A DNA stretch of 64,000 bases from Lysinibacillus xylanilyticus (GTDB taxonomy: Bacteria; Bacillota; Bacilli; Bacillales_A; Planococcaceae), in the NCBI RefSeq assembly GCF_001183605.1, contig NZ_LFXJ01000005.1, forward strand, positions 310,001 to 374,000, read 5' to 3'. The notes beneath the pieces are model-generated. The model saw only the letters and a program-made list of their open reading frames with translations. It had not been told where the DNA came from and did no database searches. Below are positions 46,110-55,048 of this stretch, in pieces; the stretch's first letter is position 1; each line of letters opens with the position of its first letter. A program made the position numbers and the translations under genes.

Positions 46110-46694
46110 ATGGCAAACACGAAATCGAAAGAAGGTACATTAATTGATGTACAACCGTTGAAAGAAAAGAAAGATATTAATAACTTGATTGAAGCATTGG
46201 GAATGACGAAAGAATTTGGTCTACGCAATCAACTTTTATTCAAGTTAGGGATTACAACAGGTTTACGTTGTGGTGATTTAGTAGCGCTAAATGTAGAACA
46301 GGTTAAAGGGAAATCGAAATTTCAAATCCTAGAAGGCAAAACTAAAAAAGAGCGTACAGTGATTCTATCACACGTAATGGAGGAAATTGCAGATTATACA
46401 GCAACACTGCCAACAGGCACAGTTTACCTATTCCCAAGCCGTAAAGGTGACGGTCATATTTCAACTACACAGGCATACAGAATCATTACTAATGCAGGTG
46501 ACATGATTGGTAGGGAGGACATTGGTACTCACACAATGCGTAAGACGTTTGGCTATACATACTACCAAGCGACAAAAGACGTAGCCACACTAATGGAAAT
46601 CTTCAATCACTCATCACAAAAGACAACATTGCGTTACATTGGGATAACAGAGGAATCAATTGAAAATAGCATTAAAAGTGTATCTTTCTTCTAA
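46110..46694 (+). CDS. Catalytic-domain-only tyrosine recombinase
   Basis: 194 residues, all catalytic domain: Arg in GITTGLRCGDLVALN, Lys region LEGKTKKER, His-x-x-Arg in GTHTMRKTFGYTY, His in FNHSSQKTTLRYIG with Tyr nucleophile. The N-terminal core-binding domain of normal integrases is absent. Small forms like this occur in Firmicute plasmids and phages as resolvases or inversion enzymes. AAAAGGGGTTATAAAC precedes the ATG. Possibly resolves dimers or acts with the main integrase. Confidence 0.82.
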   Translation: MANTKSKEGTLIDVQPLKEKKDINNLIEALGMTKEFGLRNQLLFKLGITTGLRCGDLVALNVEQVKGKSKFQILEGKTKKERTVILSHVMEEIADYTATLPTGTVYLFPSRKGDGHISTTQAYRIITNAGDMIGREDIGTHTMRKTFGYTYYQATKDVATLMEIFNHSSQKTTLRYIGITEESIENSIKSVSFF

Positions 46695-47211
46695 CGGCTC
46701 TATTGTTCTAAAAGTATTGATACATAAGGGGTTATCACCTATTCGTTAACTACAAATTGACTTGTAAAATTCACATTTTACCTAGAGGTGATATTGCAGG
46801 TCAGTGAGTGTGTCAGAGCCATACAGCAACGTCACAGGAGCGCTACACAGAGCCGTCACAGGTCGAGTTGACACATTAATCATTCTAGTATCAGAACGTC
46901 TTACAGAGCCATCTGAATAGGGTTGGGGAAATATTGACAAAGAGCGGTAAACCTACCCCCGCACTTTCCGATATACCGAAAAATGGCATTTCAAAGAGAG
47001 CGTGTCCCGTTCCCTCAACACCTAACTAGAAAGAAATCGAAACGATATGATAAAGAAAGGCTGTTTTCTCAAAGATTGTTGTTATTCAACTAACGGAGCA
47101 GGTTAGTTCAATATAAACTATTTCCACACCTAAAATAAGAGTTGTTATTTTTTATTAATATTAGTATAGTTCAAAAAGATAATTTGAATTGATAGTAAGG
47201 GAGTGGTAATT
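46695..47211. other. Gene-free interval, GC-richer than its surroundings
   Basis: About 515 bases with no supported gene. 46800-47000 contains several short repeated CACAG/GAGCC words (GTCACAGGAGCGC, CACAGAGCCGTCACAGG, TTACAGAGCCATC). No hairpin or promoter I can support. Confidence 0.4.
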
Positions 47212-48138
47212 ATGTCAGGAATTAACCAGCACTTTGTTCCAAGGTTATACTTAAGAAAATACACCAATTTTAAGGAGTCCATCTGGGTGTATGATAAGAT
47301 ACAAAATAAAACTTACAACCCAGGCCTAATGGGGGTATCTTCAGAGAATTTTTTTTACACATTATCGGAAAAGGAAATTAATGATATTAAGAAAGAGTTA
47401 CTTCAAGATGAGATTAATCCAAATTTTGTGGATGACTTATTTACCTATGAAATAGAGCCTGTATTTAATAATTCTCTTGAAAAACTACTTAACTCTTATA
47501 GCAAATTAAAAAATGAAAATGAATATGTATTATTAGAATCCGACTTATCACAATTAGCCTTCAGTCTAGCCTTCCAGTATTACAGAACAAAGTCTTTCCG
47601 TAACGGAATGCAACAAGACTTCAAAAGTTTTATAAGTAGAGCATTAAATGCTGAGTCTGTTGCGGAAATAGGAGGCTTTTTTGATGAGAGAATAGTACTT
47701 GAACATTCTAAAAAAATCTTTAGTAAATCCTATGTTTTAGCAGAAAAACTAGCCAACGATTACATTTGGATTCTTATGGAAAATAATACAGGAATACCCT
47801 TTTATACATCGGATACCCCAGTGGTAGCTTGGGTATTAGACGATGGGGAATTTCTACAAGCTATACATGAACCACCGAATGAAATTGACCAATATGCTAT
47901 TCCTCGGACCGATAAACTCTTATTAGTACTTGCAAAGAGGGAGGAATTTTTAACTGAAATTTTGAATCATCGTAAGGTTAAATCAATAAAGAAAGTTGAA
48001 GAAATAGAATTTTACAATGTAGCTCAACTACATGCTTGTTTTCGACAGGTATTTTGTATTTCAAAAGATTTCGCTATGATAAATGGTTTAGATACAATTT
48101 TACCTGACCGTACTGCGGGGAAGGTGAAGATAAATTAG
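47212..48138 (+). CDS. DUF4238 family protein
   Basis: 308 residues. N-terminal signature INQHFVPRLYLRKYTN..IWVYDK with the invariant HFVPRxYL motif of DUF4238, a central helical segment (SLAFQYYRTKSFRNGMQ) and a C-terminal part with PFYTSDTPVVAW, where DUF4238 proteins have a conserved T-S-D-x-P. Function unknown; members are scattered in phages and genomic islands and have been suggested to be nucleases. AAGGGAGTGGTAATT precedes the ATG. Last gene of element 1. Confidence 0.8.
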   Translation: MSGINQHFVPRLYLRKYTNFKESIWVYDKIQNKTYNPGLMGVSSENFFYTLSEKEINDIKKELLQDEINPNFVDDLFTYEIEPVFNNSLEKLLNSYSKLKNENEYVLLESDLSQLAFSLAFQYYRTKSFRNGMQQDFKSFISRALNAESVAEIGGFFDERIVLEHSKKIFSKSYVLAEKLANDYIWILMENNTGIPFYTSDTPVVAWVLDDGEFLQAIHEPPNEIDQYAIPRTDKLLLVLAKREEFLTEILNHRKVKSIKKVEEIEFYNVAQLHACFRQVFCISKDFAMINGLDTILPDRTAGKVKIN

Positions 48139-48585
48139 TTTTTTCTTTCAAATGTAAAATCAAATTTGTGTCATCTTCTTCAGAAATAATTAGAATATTA
48201 AACTATTTGCCTAATTGAACTAACAGAGTGCTTTAGTTTAAGAAGAACTTACGAAAGCTCAAAACAAAAAGACCAAGTTAATCTGCAAAATGTGTAGGTT
48301 CAACTTGGTCTTTATGTTTTAATAGCAACAATCTATACGAAAACAGCCTAAAGAAAAGAGCGATTGTATATGGTCGTATGTCTTCCTATTAAATATGACC
48401 TGTATCAACCACACAAATTGGGGTTACTAAGAAACGAGACTAGTATTCAACTTTTCAAAATGCTATTCTATCAATAGAAGGTGATAGTATTGCGTTCTGA
48501 AATCATTCTATTCTTAAATATCCGTATAATCCTTGCTCTGTAAGGGTTTCTGAGCTTTGGAAGATGTTTCATGAAGCCTTAAGGA
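48139..48585. other. Right end of element 1, gene-free
   Basis: About 445 bases with one hairpin (48269-48314) and otherwise A/T-rich DNA leading into the right direct repeat. Confidence 0.5.
48269..48317. terminator. Bidirectional terminator
   Basis: AAAGACCAAGTT / AACTTGGTCTTT stem. Confidence 0.7.
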
Positions 48586-48693
48586 ACAACAATTCCATTC
48601 CACCAAGCATTGATGAACAATGACGTTTTCAAATCAGCGCAATTCAATACGAAGTTCCTAGAAGAGAATGATGTTTTGGGGACAAGCAAGTAA
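48586..48693 (+). repeat. Right 108-bp direct repeat (attR-like), copy of accC 3' end
   Basis: Identical to 34339-34446, including the accC stop codon. Only the last 36 codons of accC are present, with unrelated DNA upstream. Confidence 0.93.
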
Positions 48694-48765
48694 GGCGTAT
48701 CAACGTTTAATCGTCTCGGCTATTAGTCGGGAAGCTTGCGAAATAGTTGTGCGGTATTTGTCAGC

Positions 48766-48785
48766 GGAATAGAATTAGGAATAAA
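48766..48785 (+). repeat. Recurrent element-end motif, copy 2
   Basis: GGAATAGAATTAGGAATAAA, diverged copy of 34464, 44 bases before the hairpin. Confidence 0.5.
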
Positions 48786-48809
48786 ACAAAACGGAATATC
48801 CGATTTTTA

Positions 48810-48848
48810 GACCCTTTAACGAAACGAATTCGTTAGGGGGTCTTTTTT
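48810..48848 (+). terminator. Terminator with embedded Shine-Dalgarno, copy 2
   Basis: GACCCTTTAACG / CGTTAGGGGGTC stem followed by TTTTTT and the GTG of the integrase stub. AGGGGG in the 3' arm takes the place of AGGAGG; compensatory changes keep the stem. Confidence 0.75.
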
Positions 48849-48929
48849 GTGCGTAAAAGTAGTCAGCGTACCTGTATTTTCGATTTAGAAAATACTAGGC
48901 TTTATTTTGTGGTTTGTGACATAAGGTAA
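48849..48929 (+). pseudogene. Integrase 5' stub (element 2)
   Basis: VRKSSQRTCIFDLENTRLYF...-stop, 26 codons. The first 14 match the start of the integrase at 34546 (AKKGQRTGIFDLED); the rest is deleted. Confidence 0.7.
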
Positions 48930-49101
48930 CTACGTTTCAGCCGATTTCTTAGAGCGTGCGCCATTCTGCTAGTTATTGGGTGCGGTTGTCAAGCGTAAAA
49001 CTATTAAAATTTCCATATTTTTCACTCTATTTATATTAGTAGCAGTCATGTAAACTATGTCTATTGGTAGAAATTTAATAGAAGAAAGTAGAGGAAAACC
49101 A

Positions 49102-50223
49102 ATGAAAGCAATATATGTTTTTTTATCTTCCCTTATATTATTTGGACTTATTTCTGTTTCGCCAGCAGAAGCAGCAGAAAAATCCATCGATAGGTATTTT
49201 TTGGAGGATGTTGATTACGATCATTGGGCATACAATGAATTGGAACGCTTCTTGTATTCGGATATCATAGACGGATATGTGGAAACAGAATCGTTTGAAG
49301 AAGATGGAGAGAAATATGAATACACATCCGTCTCTATAAAACCAAAAAATTCGATTACTCGTGCTGAGTTCACTAAAATTTTAGTGAATTCGATGAATTT
49401 ACGTGCAGGTGAAACAGTTAAATCTTTCCCTGATGTAAAACCGGTGAATTGGTATTACGAGTATGTTAAGGTTGCTAGTAGCCAAGGCATTATCAATGGT
49501 AAACCAGACGGTACTTTCCGACCGAATGACAAGATTACTCGTAACGAAATGGCAGTCATGATTTACCGTGCATTCGAGTCAAAGCTTGATTTTTCAGCAA
49601 CAGGAAAAGTATTCCCGGATGTACCACAGGGAAATTTCGCCTATGAAGCGGTTATGAAAACGGCAGCTGTAGGAATTATCAAAGGGTACGGAGATGTTTT
49701 CAAACCTTACAATGATGCAACTCGTGCTGAAGCTATCGTGATGATTGACCGTGCCTTACATCTAGAGCCCGAAACAGATGGAGATCAACTTGCGATCATT
49801 CAAACAGTTGATCGTAACATTAAAGATGAGATGAAATTCACTGTACAAAAAGACTTAAAAGCATTAGAAGCACTTTATCGTGAAACGACAATTGGTTACC
49901 AATTAGCTTATTCACTTGATAGTTTGGATATGGTAGGTATGTTTGAAGGATCAGATACTATATTCAAGATGGAGCCGATTGGTGAATATGCGATCAATGC
50001 TGTTTCTGTAAATAATCATTTTGCTCAAGTCCGCATTGATAACTTAGTATATAATGAATCTTTGACAGCTCCAGATATGTCTTTTAACATGAAAATTGAC
50101 TTATCAGGAACTGCTCATCTTAAGAAAAGTGATGATGGTAAATGGAAAATTTACAACGTTGTTCTTGATGAAGATGACTATGAACAAGATTGGAAAGAAG
50201 CATTAGAAACTGAGATCAACTAA
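49102..50223 (+). CDS. SLH-domain cell-surface protein
   Basis: 373 residues. Signal peptide (~1-25, MKAIYVFLSSLILFGLISVS-PAEAAE), then three S-layer-homology domains (DVDYDHWAYNELERF..., FPDVKPVNWYYEYVKVASSQ...GIINGKPDGTFRPNDKITRNEMA, FPDVPQGNFAYEAVMKTAAVGIIKGYGD). These bind pyruvylated secondary wall polymer. The C-terminal ~140 residues form an unknown domain with YRETTIGYQLAYSLDSLDMV and KIYNVVLDEDD, resembling an NTF2-like/DUF fold. GGAAAACCA lies upstream of the ATG and the signal peptide fixes the start. Terminator follows. Confidence 0.85.
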   Translation: MKAIYVFLSSLILFGLISVSPAEAAEKSIDRYFLEDVDYDHWAYNELERFLYSDIIDGYVETESFEEDGEKYEYTSVSIKPKNSITRAEFTKILVNSMNLRAGETVKSFPDVKPVNWYYEYVKVASSQGIINGKPDGTFRPNDKITRNEMAVMIYRAFESKLDFSATGKVFPDVPQGNFAYEAVMKTAAVGIIKGYGDVFKPYNDATRAEAIVMIDRALHLEPETDGDQLAIIQTVDRNIKDEMKFTVQKDLKALEALYRETTIGYQLAYSLDSLDMVGMFEGSDTIFKMEPIGEYAINAVSVNNHFAQVRIDNLVYNESLTAPDMSFNMKIDLSGTAHLKKSDDGKWKIYNVVLDEDDYEQDWKEALETEIN

Positions 50224-50274
50224 GAACAAAAAAGCGGAAAAAGAAATCGCATAAAAAGCAAAGTAAATAAAAAG

Positions 50275-50311
50275 AAAGACGATAGCCTTATTGGCCGTCG
50301 TCTTTATTGTT
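50275..50311 (+). terminator. Rho-independent terminator of the SLH gene
   Basis: AAAGACGA-TA-GCC / GGC-CG-TCGTCTTT followed by ATTGTTG. Confidence 0.75.
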
Positions 50312-50332
50312 GTCTACCCACTCTATACGCCC

Positions 50333-50353
50333 GGAATAGAATAGGGAGTAGAA
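50333..50353 (+). repeat. Recurrent element-end motif, copy 3
   Basis: GGAATAGAATAGGGAGTAGA, one base different from copy 1 in the first 19, and 47 bases before the hairpin as in copy 1. Confidence 0.6.
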
Positions 50354-50379
50354 CACCTATCAAAGTTCGTAATTTTATA

Positions 50380-50413
50380 ACCTTCTAGCTTTTATTAGTT
50401 AGGAGGTTTTTTT
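50380..50413 (+). terminator. Terminator with embedded Shine-Dalgarno, copy 3
   Basis: ACCTTCTAGC / GTTAGGAGGT (one mismatch pair) around TTTTATTA, followed by TTTTTTA and the ATG of the integrase stub. Confidence 0.75.
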
Positions 50414-50533
50414 ATGTCTAAAAATAAGCAGAGAACAGGCATGATTGACATTATAAGGGGGCATACAGCACAGGGAGAAGCGATAAGTTCAAATAGATTC
50501 CACAAAGAAAAAAGAGCCGCATATGCATCTTAA
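50414..50533 (+). pseudogene. Integrase 5' stub (element 3)
   Basis: SKNKQRTGMIDIIRGHTAQG... stops after 39 codons. The opening matches the N-terminus of the integrase at 34546. Confidence 0.65.
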
Positions 50534-51065
50534 TGATCTTCAAGAAAAACACTTCGTTAGTTTAACAAATTTATATATTTTACTAAGAACATTCAGTCCA
50601 CTTACTAGGGGCCACACTTTTGTAAATAGATTAGTTTTTCATTAAATGTTTAATTTTTACACTTAATATATAGTCTGTTTGTAGCATAAAATTATAGTAG
50701 GTGTCTATTGCAAAAGGTTGCTAAATTAGTAATTTCGATTATTAGTGTGATTGTTTCGACTATAAAGAGAAACAGTACCATAAGGACAAGAGTATGGTTT
50801 TCCTAATGGATAAAATTTTCGGAGAGAAAAATTTATTTTGTTCAATCTATTAAATTGTATTCTTTTCAAGAGGGGATTGTAATTTGAATAGTCATTTTTA
50901 CAAATTTAAAGAGTATTCATTAAGAGGTTTATTAAATCTACCAATTAATTGTATTGATATATTTTAATAGACATAATGTAAAAAAATAACTATACTGAAT
51001 AGTGCGAAAACTACAGGGATTAAAGTCACATGTAATTATCTTTCAACAAAAAGGGGCACATAACA
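50534..51065. other. A/T-rich interval, no gene seen
   Basis: 530 bases, very A/T-rich, without a supported frame or hairpin. Confidence 0.5.
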
Positions 51066-51296
51066 ATGAGAAACAAAATTAAACACGGTATTTTTATTTT
51101 GTTGGCTTCTTCCGCGTTCGATCATGTTACAACCAACCTAGGATTGTCTAAAAAAATCACTTCTTTCAATGAAATCTTTCCTTTGACAGTCACGGAAGGT
51201 ATCTTTGTCGGAATCAATATGATTCTTTATTTGTACGGATTGTTTGTTTTATCTAGTGGGATCGTCCAGCTTATTAAGAGAAAGAGGTATGCGTAG
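51066..51296 (+). CDS. Small membrane protein (DUF5658-like)
   Basis: 76 residues with two helices; FDHVTTNLGLSKKITSFNEIFPL resembles the D-x-x-T-T-x-x-G-L...N-x-x-x-P pattern of DUF5658 membrane proteins. AAAAAGGGGCACATAACA precedes the ATG. Function unknown. Confidence 0.55.
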   Translation: MRNKIKHGIFILLASSAFDHVTTNLGLSKKITSFNEIFPLTVTEGIFVGINMILYLYGLFVLSSGIVQLIKRKRYA

Positions 51297-51344
51297 TTTC
51301 AAAGAATCGATGGAGAGAATGCGAAGTGTCCCCGTTGGTCGTAG

Positions 51345-51533
51345 ATGGAGGCACTAGCGCATTCTTCATTTCCTTTATTTGGTTTGTTAGGGTATTTTTA
51401 TCTTTTGGTAAATGAGATTGCCGATGGGATAGGGGAGTTGTATATGATAAGTAACAGCGACAGTAGTAAGGTGGTCAAGGAGATGTACCCTCCCACGTCT
51501 TTGCAGGAAAGAAATGTGAAATCAAGAGAGTAA
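51345..51533 (+). CDS. Possible 62-residue protein, doubtful
   Basis: Open frame MEALAHSSFPLFGLLGYFYL... with one hydrophobic stretch, ending 44 bases before the ABC genes. No good ribosome binding site and no recognised family; may be non-coding. Confidence 0.25.
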   Translation: MEALAHSSFPLFGLLGYFYLLVNEIADGIGELYMISNSDSSKVVKEMYPPTSLQERNVKSRE

Positions 51534-51577
51534 TCGGAGAGTACCCGCATTGCAATACGTTTGAGGAGGGAAATAGG

Positions 51578-52510
51578 ATGATCATTGAAGTAACGGGTCT
51601 GGTGAAAAAGTACAAGGATTATACAGCTGTGAATGGTGTCAATTTGAGTATTAACGAAGGTGAAATATTTGGCCTGCTGGGACCTAACGGTGCAGGCAAA
51701 TCGACAACGATGAATACTTTGCTGGGCTTGTTAAGAGTCAACGATGGCACAGTGAAGATGTTCGGCAAGGATTTTTCCAAACATGCGAGAGAAATTAAAA
51801 GATCTGTCGGATATGTGCCGCAGGACTACGCTTTTTTCGAGACCTTAAGCGCCATCGACAATGTGATGTATTGGGGTAAGTTATATGGATTGCGTGGCGA
51901 AAAGTTAGATAAAGCCGTGCAGGAAGCGCTAGAGTTTACCGGACTCTGGGACAGAAGAAAAGGCATTGCTAAGACTTTTTCGGGTGGTATGAAGAGACGT
52001 CTGAACATCGCTTGTGCGATTGTACATAAGCCGCGTATCTTGTTTATGGATGAACCGACGGTCGGAATCGATCCTCAATCGCGCAACAATATTCTGGAAT
52101 CAATCAAAATCATGAATCAAAATGGGATGACTATCATCTATACGACACATTACATGGAAGAAATCGAGGTCATCTGCGAACGTGTTGCTATTATGGACTT
52201 TGGTAAAGTGATCGCACTTGGAAGCATCGAGGAGCTGATCGATTCCATTTCGACAGGAAATCGATTGAGCCTGGAGCTTGTATCGAATACCGAAACTGCC
52301 GTTTCAGTGATTGAAAAGACGGATGGCGTCACCGCATGCAATAACATAAACGGAGTACTTGACATCCATTTGGAAAAAAACGAGAGATCCCTTACGGTGT
52401 TATTGGAAAATCTAATCCAGAATGAATATGAAATTAAATCCATGACGATGGAAAAACCGAATCTGGAGACGGTGTTCTTGCAGTTAACTGGTAAAAAACT
52501 GAGAGACTAA
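51578..52510 (+). CDS. ABC transporter ATP-binding protein, LnrL-like
   Basis: 310 residues: Walker A GPNGAGKST (~37-45), signature FSGGMKRRLNIACA, Walker B ILFMDEPTVGIDP, switch His TTHYMEE, and a ~90-residue C-terminal extension typical of the DrrA/NatA/LnrL group. Gene order ATPase-permease-permease and lengths match B. subtilis LnrLMN (linearmycin resistance), but no LnrJK-type two-component system is adjacent. GAGGAGGGAAATAGG precedes the ATG. Cell-membrane exporter of an amphiphilic drug or peptide is likely (inference). Confidence 0.88.
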   Translation: MIIEVTGLVKKYKDYTAVNGVNLSINEGEIFGLLGPNGAGKSTTMNTLLGLLRVNDGTVKMFGKDFSKHAREIKRSVGYVPQDYAFFETLSAIDNVMYWGKLYGLRGEKLDKAVQEALEFTGLWDRRKGIAKTFSGGMKRRLNIACAIVHKPRILFMDEPTVGIDPQSRNNILESIKIMNQNGMTIIYTTHYMEEIEVICERVAIMDFGKVIALGSIEELIDSISTGNRLSLELVSNTETAVSVIEKTDGVTACNNINGVLDIHLEKNERSLTVLLENLIQNEYEIKSMTMEKPNLETVFLQLTGKKLRD

Positions 52511-52530
52511 TTCGAGGTGGTGGTGAAACT

Positions 52531-53664
52531 ATGAATATTCTTACACAAATTTATTATTCAGGAAAGCGGATCTTGATGGATCCTAAACCTATCTTCGTCA
52601 GATTGCTCAGTTTTATGGTGATTATCTTAATATTGGGTTCAGCTTTCAAAGACCAGTTTAATGTCACCTCATTGGATAAAGTTAAGGTCGTCTACAGCAA
52701 TAAGGATTCAGGTCCACTTGGTAAACTGTTCATCAACTCCATGATTGGTTCGCAAGACATTAAATCCTTGGCGGAGTTCGATCAAGTTCACTCTCTTGAT
52801 GAGGGACGAGAGATTCTAAATAACGATGAGGCAGATGCGTTTATCTATATTCCTGATGGATTCTCGAATCAAGGGGAAACGGAAGGGACAAGCAAAACGG
52901 TTGAAGTCTACCTTGCCAAATCTACCGGCGTCGATACGACAATCGTCCGGAATGTCGTGGACACTCTGGTGAATGACATGAATACCGCAGGCGTAGTCGC
53001 CACCATGTCGGGCGATTTGCAAGTTGAACAAGCGAATTCGGATACTAGTTTGAAAGAAGAGCCTCTAACCGATTCCAAATCGGCAACAGCGATGGGGTAT
53101 TACGCCATTGCAATGCTTCTGATGTTTCTGTTACGCGGTCAGGAATACGGCGCGTCCGGAATGGGAGAGGACTATTTGGGCACAGTGGGTGATCGGCTCA
53201 AGCTCTCGCCGATTAAACCTTTTGAACAATACCTAGGTAAAACGATTGGTCTTTCCTTGGTTACCTTCTTGCAGGGCATGGTGATTATCCTATTTACCAA
53301 ATATGTATACGATGTTGATTGGGGTGATCACTTTGCTGTCATCGTTTTGGTTGTCTTTGTATTCTCCTTATTAACCACGACGCTAGGTGGCATGTTAACC
53401 ATTCTCACCCAGGATTCCGTAAAAGCCGATTCTATTGCTAACATTGTGACTCTGGGGTCAACTTTCCTTATCGGTGGCTTTGTCATTGTTGATTTTGGAG
53501 CCTTCGCAGCAATTGCGCCAAGCTATTATGCAAAATCAGCGATATTCAATGTCGTGTATAACGATCAGCTGGGTTCTGCTTTTATGAATATTGGTCAAAT
53601 GTTGGCTATCACGATGTTATTCGCGGTGATTAGCATTTTGGTTTCAAGGAGGAAAAGAGCATGA
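52531..53664 (+). CDS. ABC-2 type permease, LnrM-like
   Basis: 377 residues. One N-terminal helix (FVRLLSFMVIILILGSAF), a ~150-residue extracytoplasmic domain (residues ~40-185), then five helices including FLQGMVIILFTKYVYDVDW and TFLIGGFVIVDFGAFAAI. This is the ABC2_membrane_3 layout of YhgE/LnrM-type permeases. GAGGTGGTGGTGAAACT precedes the ATG; the next permease overlaps it by four bases (ATGA). Confidence 0.87.
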   Translation: MNILTQIYYSGKRILMDPKPIFVRLLSFMVIILILGSAFKDQFNVTSLDKVKVVYSNKDSGPLGKLFINSMIGSQDIKSLAEFDQVHSLDEGREILNNDEADAFIYIPDGFSNQGETEGTSKTVEVYLAKSTGVDTTIVRNVVDTLVNDMNTAGVVATMSGDLQVEQANSDTSLKEEPLTDSKSATAMGYYAIAMLLMFLLRGQEYGASGMGEDYLGTVGDRLKLSPIKPFEQYLGKTIGLSLVTFLQGMVIILFTKYVYDVDWGDHFAVIVLVVFVFSLLTTTLGGMLTILTQDSVKADSIANIVTLGSTFLIGGFVIVDFGAFAAIAPSYYAKSAIFNVVYNDQLGSAFMNIGQMLAITMLFAVISILVSRRKRA

Positions 53665-54785
53665 CAATCTTATCCAACAGCATAAAACGAATATTTCGTA
53701 AACGAACAAACATCTTGTTTATGCTTGTAATTCCGATCCTAATGAATTTGTTTTTGATTTCCGCTGCAACTAAAGATGTAAAATATAATTTAGGCATACT
53801 AGATCAGGATTCCACCCCGTTCACAAAGGAACTTGTCTCGAAAATGCAAGAAAAATACAATGTGACATTACTGACCCCAAGTGACGATGTGAAGGGCTTA
53901 ATTGTAAACAAGAAACTGGACATCGCTTTTACTTTTCAATCAGGATTCACTGCAGATATGCTGGAAGGAAAAGATGTTGCTGCTATAAGCTATGCCCTTG
54001 AAGCTTCCAATGTGGCCAGACCCGTTCAAGTGTATGTATCTAGTTACATATCGTCTGCGAAACAAATTGCGACATCTGCAAAAGGGAATGAAGATGTATT
54101 CTATAAGGGGTTGGAAGCTTACAATAAGAATGCATTTGCTGTTGAATATAAGAGCTTTTCCACTGGTGTCTCTGAAAAAGACGTAAACAATGCGGTTACG
54201 TCACTGGGATACATCGCGTTTGGTATGTTGTTTCTGATTTCCTTTTCCACAAGCTTGATTTTGGAGGATAAGCTTACCGGAGTCTATGATCGGATCACTG
54301 CAACCCCGCTGACACGATCTAGTTATTTCTCACAGCATATGTTAGCCAGCTTCCTTGTTGCAGCGATTCAGGTTCTGCTGTTAATCAGTTCTTTACCGAA
54401 ACTGGTCGATATATCCTATGGGTCGACGTCAAATCAGCAACTGGAGGTCATCGCAGTTTGTCTTGCGTTAGCCCTTGCCTGCGTAGCCATTGGCGTTGCC
54501 ATCAGCAGATTTTCAAAAAGCGCACTGATGGCAAGCTCGCTTACAGCTTTGATCAATATCCCGATGCTTATGCTCGGTGGATGTTTTTGGCCTAGAGAAA
54601 TCATGCCGGACTTTATGCAAAGAATTAGTGATTTTATGCCAACGACTTGGTTTTTACAAGCAGGGGAGACTGTTTTGTACGGCAAAGGTTTAAACGGTGC
54701 CATCCCTGAATTATCATATTTGATTGGCTTTGCTGCCTTGTTGTTGATCGTAACATTTGCCTTTAAGTCGGAAAAAGTGAGATAA
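53661..54785 (+). CDS. ABC-2 type permease, LnrN-like
   Basis: 374 residues, same layout as the preceding gene: N-terminal helix (NILFMLVIPILMNLFLISAA), large outer domain (~30-170), then five helices with SLTALINIPMLMLGGCFWPREIMPDFMQRISDFMPTTWF near the end. Overlap with the upstream gene indicates translational coupling and a heterodimeric membrane part. AGGAGGAAAAGAGC precedes the ATG. Confidence 0.87.
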   Translation: MTILSNSIKRIFRKRTNILFMLVIPILMNLFLISAATKDVKYNLGILDQDSTPFTKELVSKMQEKYNVTLLTPSDDVKGLIVNKKLDIAFTFQSGFTADMLEGKDVAAISYALEASNVARPVQVYVSSYISSAKQIATSAKGNEDVFYKGLEAYNKNAFAVEYKSFSTGVSEKDVNNAVTSLGYIAFGMLFLISFSTSLILEDKLTGVYDRITATPLTRSSYFSQHMLASFLVAAIQVLLLISSLPKLVDISYGSTSNQQLEVIAVCLALALACVAIGVAISRFSKSALMASSLTALINIPMLMLGGCFWPREIMPDFMQRISDFMPTTWFLQAGETVLYGKGLNGAIPELSYLIGFAALLLIVTFAFKSEKVR

Positions 54786-54861
54786 ATACAAATAAACTCC
54801 AGTCATGGATGAAGTGCATCCCATGTACAAGGGGTATAGAGGAAAACTATAAATTTTTATT

Positions 54862-54896
54862 ACCTTCTAACTTTTATTAGTTAGGAGGTTTTTTAG
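54862..54896 (+). terminator. Terminator hairpin of the integrase-leader type, copy 4
   Basis: ACCTTCTAAC / GTTAGGAGGT around TTTTATTA, followed by TTTTTTA, almost identical to copies 1 and 3. No integrase start follows (TAGACTG), so it is a remnant of a fourth unit. Confidence 0.75.
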
Positions 54897-55048
54897 ACTG
54901 TAAAGTGCAAGAGAATCAGTCGCGGATGTTGTTTAATAATTGCTAAGTAGCTTATTGTGAAGTTATAGGAGCGATTGAAGAAGCGGAAAAAAGAACTAGC
55001 GTCTAGTAACTAGTCCTGATACATACAAGCTTAGAATTAATGTTCAAC

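Larger units (their letters stand above)
34447..48693. mobile_element. Integrative element 1 in accC (defence-type cargo)
   Basis: About 14.2 kb between the 108-bp repeats, starting with a tyrosine integrase whose gene faces away from accC. Contents: integrase, HEPN-like protein, Rep-like protein, antirepressor remnant, zinc-ribbon/DUF3883 protein, XRE repressor, membrane protein, Abi-C-like protein, NDT-like protein, kinase-like protein, small membrane protein, second recombinase, DUF4238 protein. No conjugation (relaxase, T4SS) or phage structural gene is seen, so it is a mobilizable or satellite-type island. Confidence 0.85.
48694..50332. mobile_element. Integrative element 2 remnant (SLH-protein cargo)
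   Basis: Starts at the right 108-bp repeat and carries the same order as element 1: motif (48766), SD-bearing terminator (48810-48848), integrase stub (48849-48929), then one cargo gene. The integrase is gone, so it could not move by itself. Confidence 0.65.
50333..54861. mobile_element. Integrative element 3 remnant (ABC-exporter cargo)
   Basis: Begins with motif copy 3, SD-bearing terminator (50380-50413) and an integrase stub, and carries a three-gene ABC exporter plus a small membrane protein. The ABC genes are visibly more GC-rich and use different codons from the rest of the window, suggesting a separate donor. Confidence 0.6.

Noticed and set aside
34447..48693. Intact prophage or conjugative element
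   Set aside because: No capsid, tail, terminase, relaxase or type IV secretion gene was recognised; only an integrase, an antirepressor remnant and cargo.
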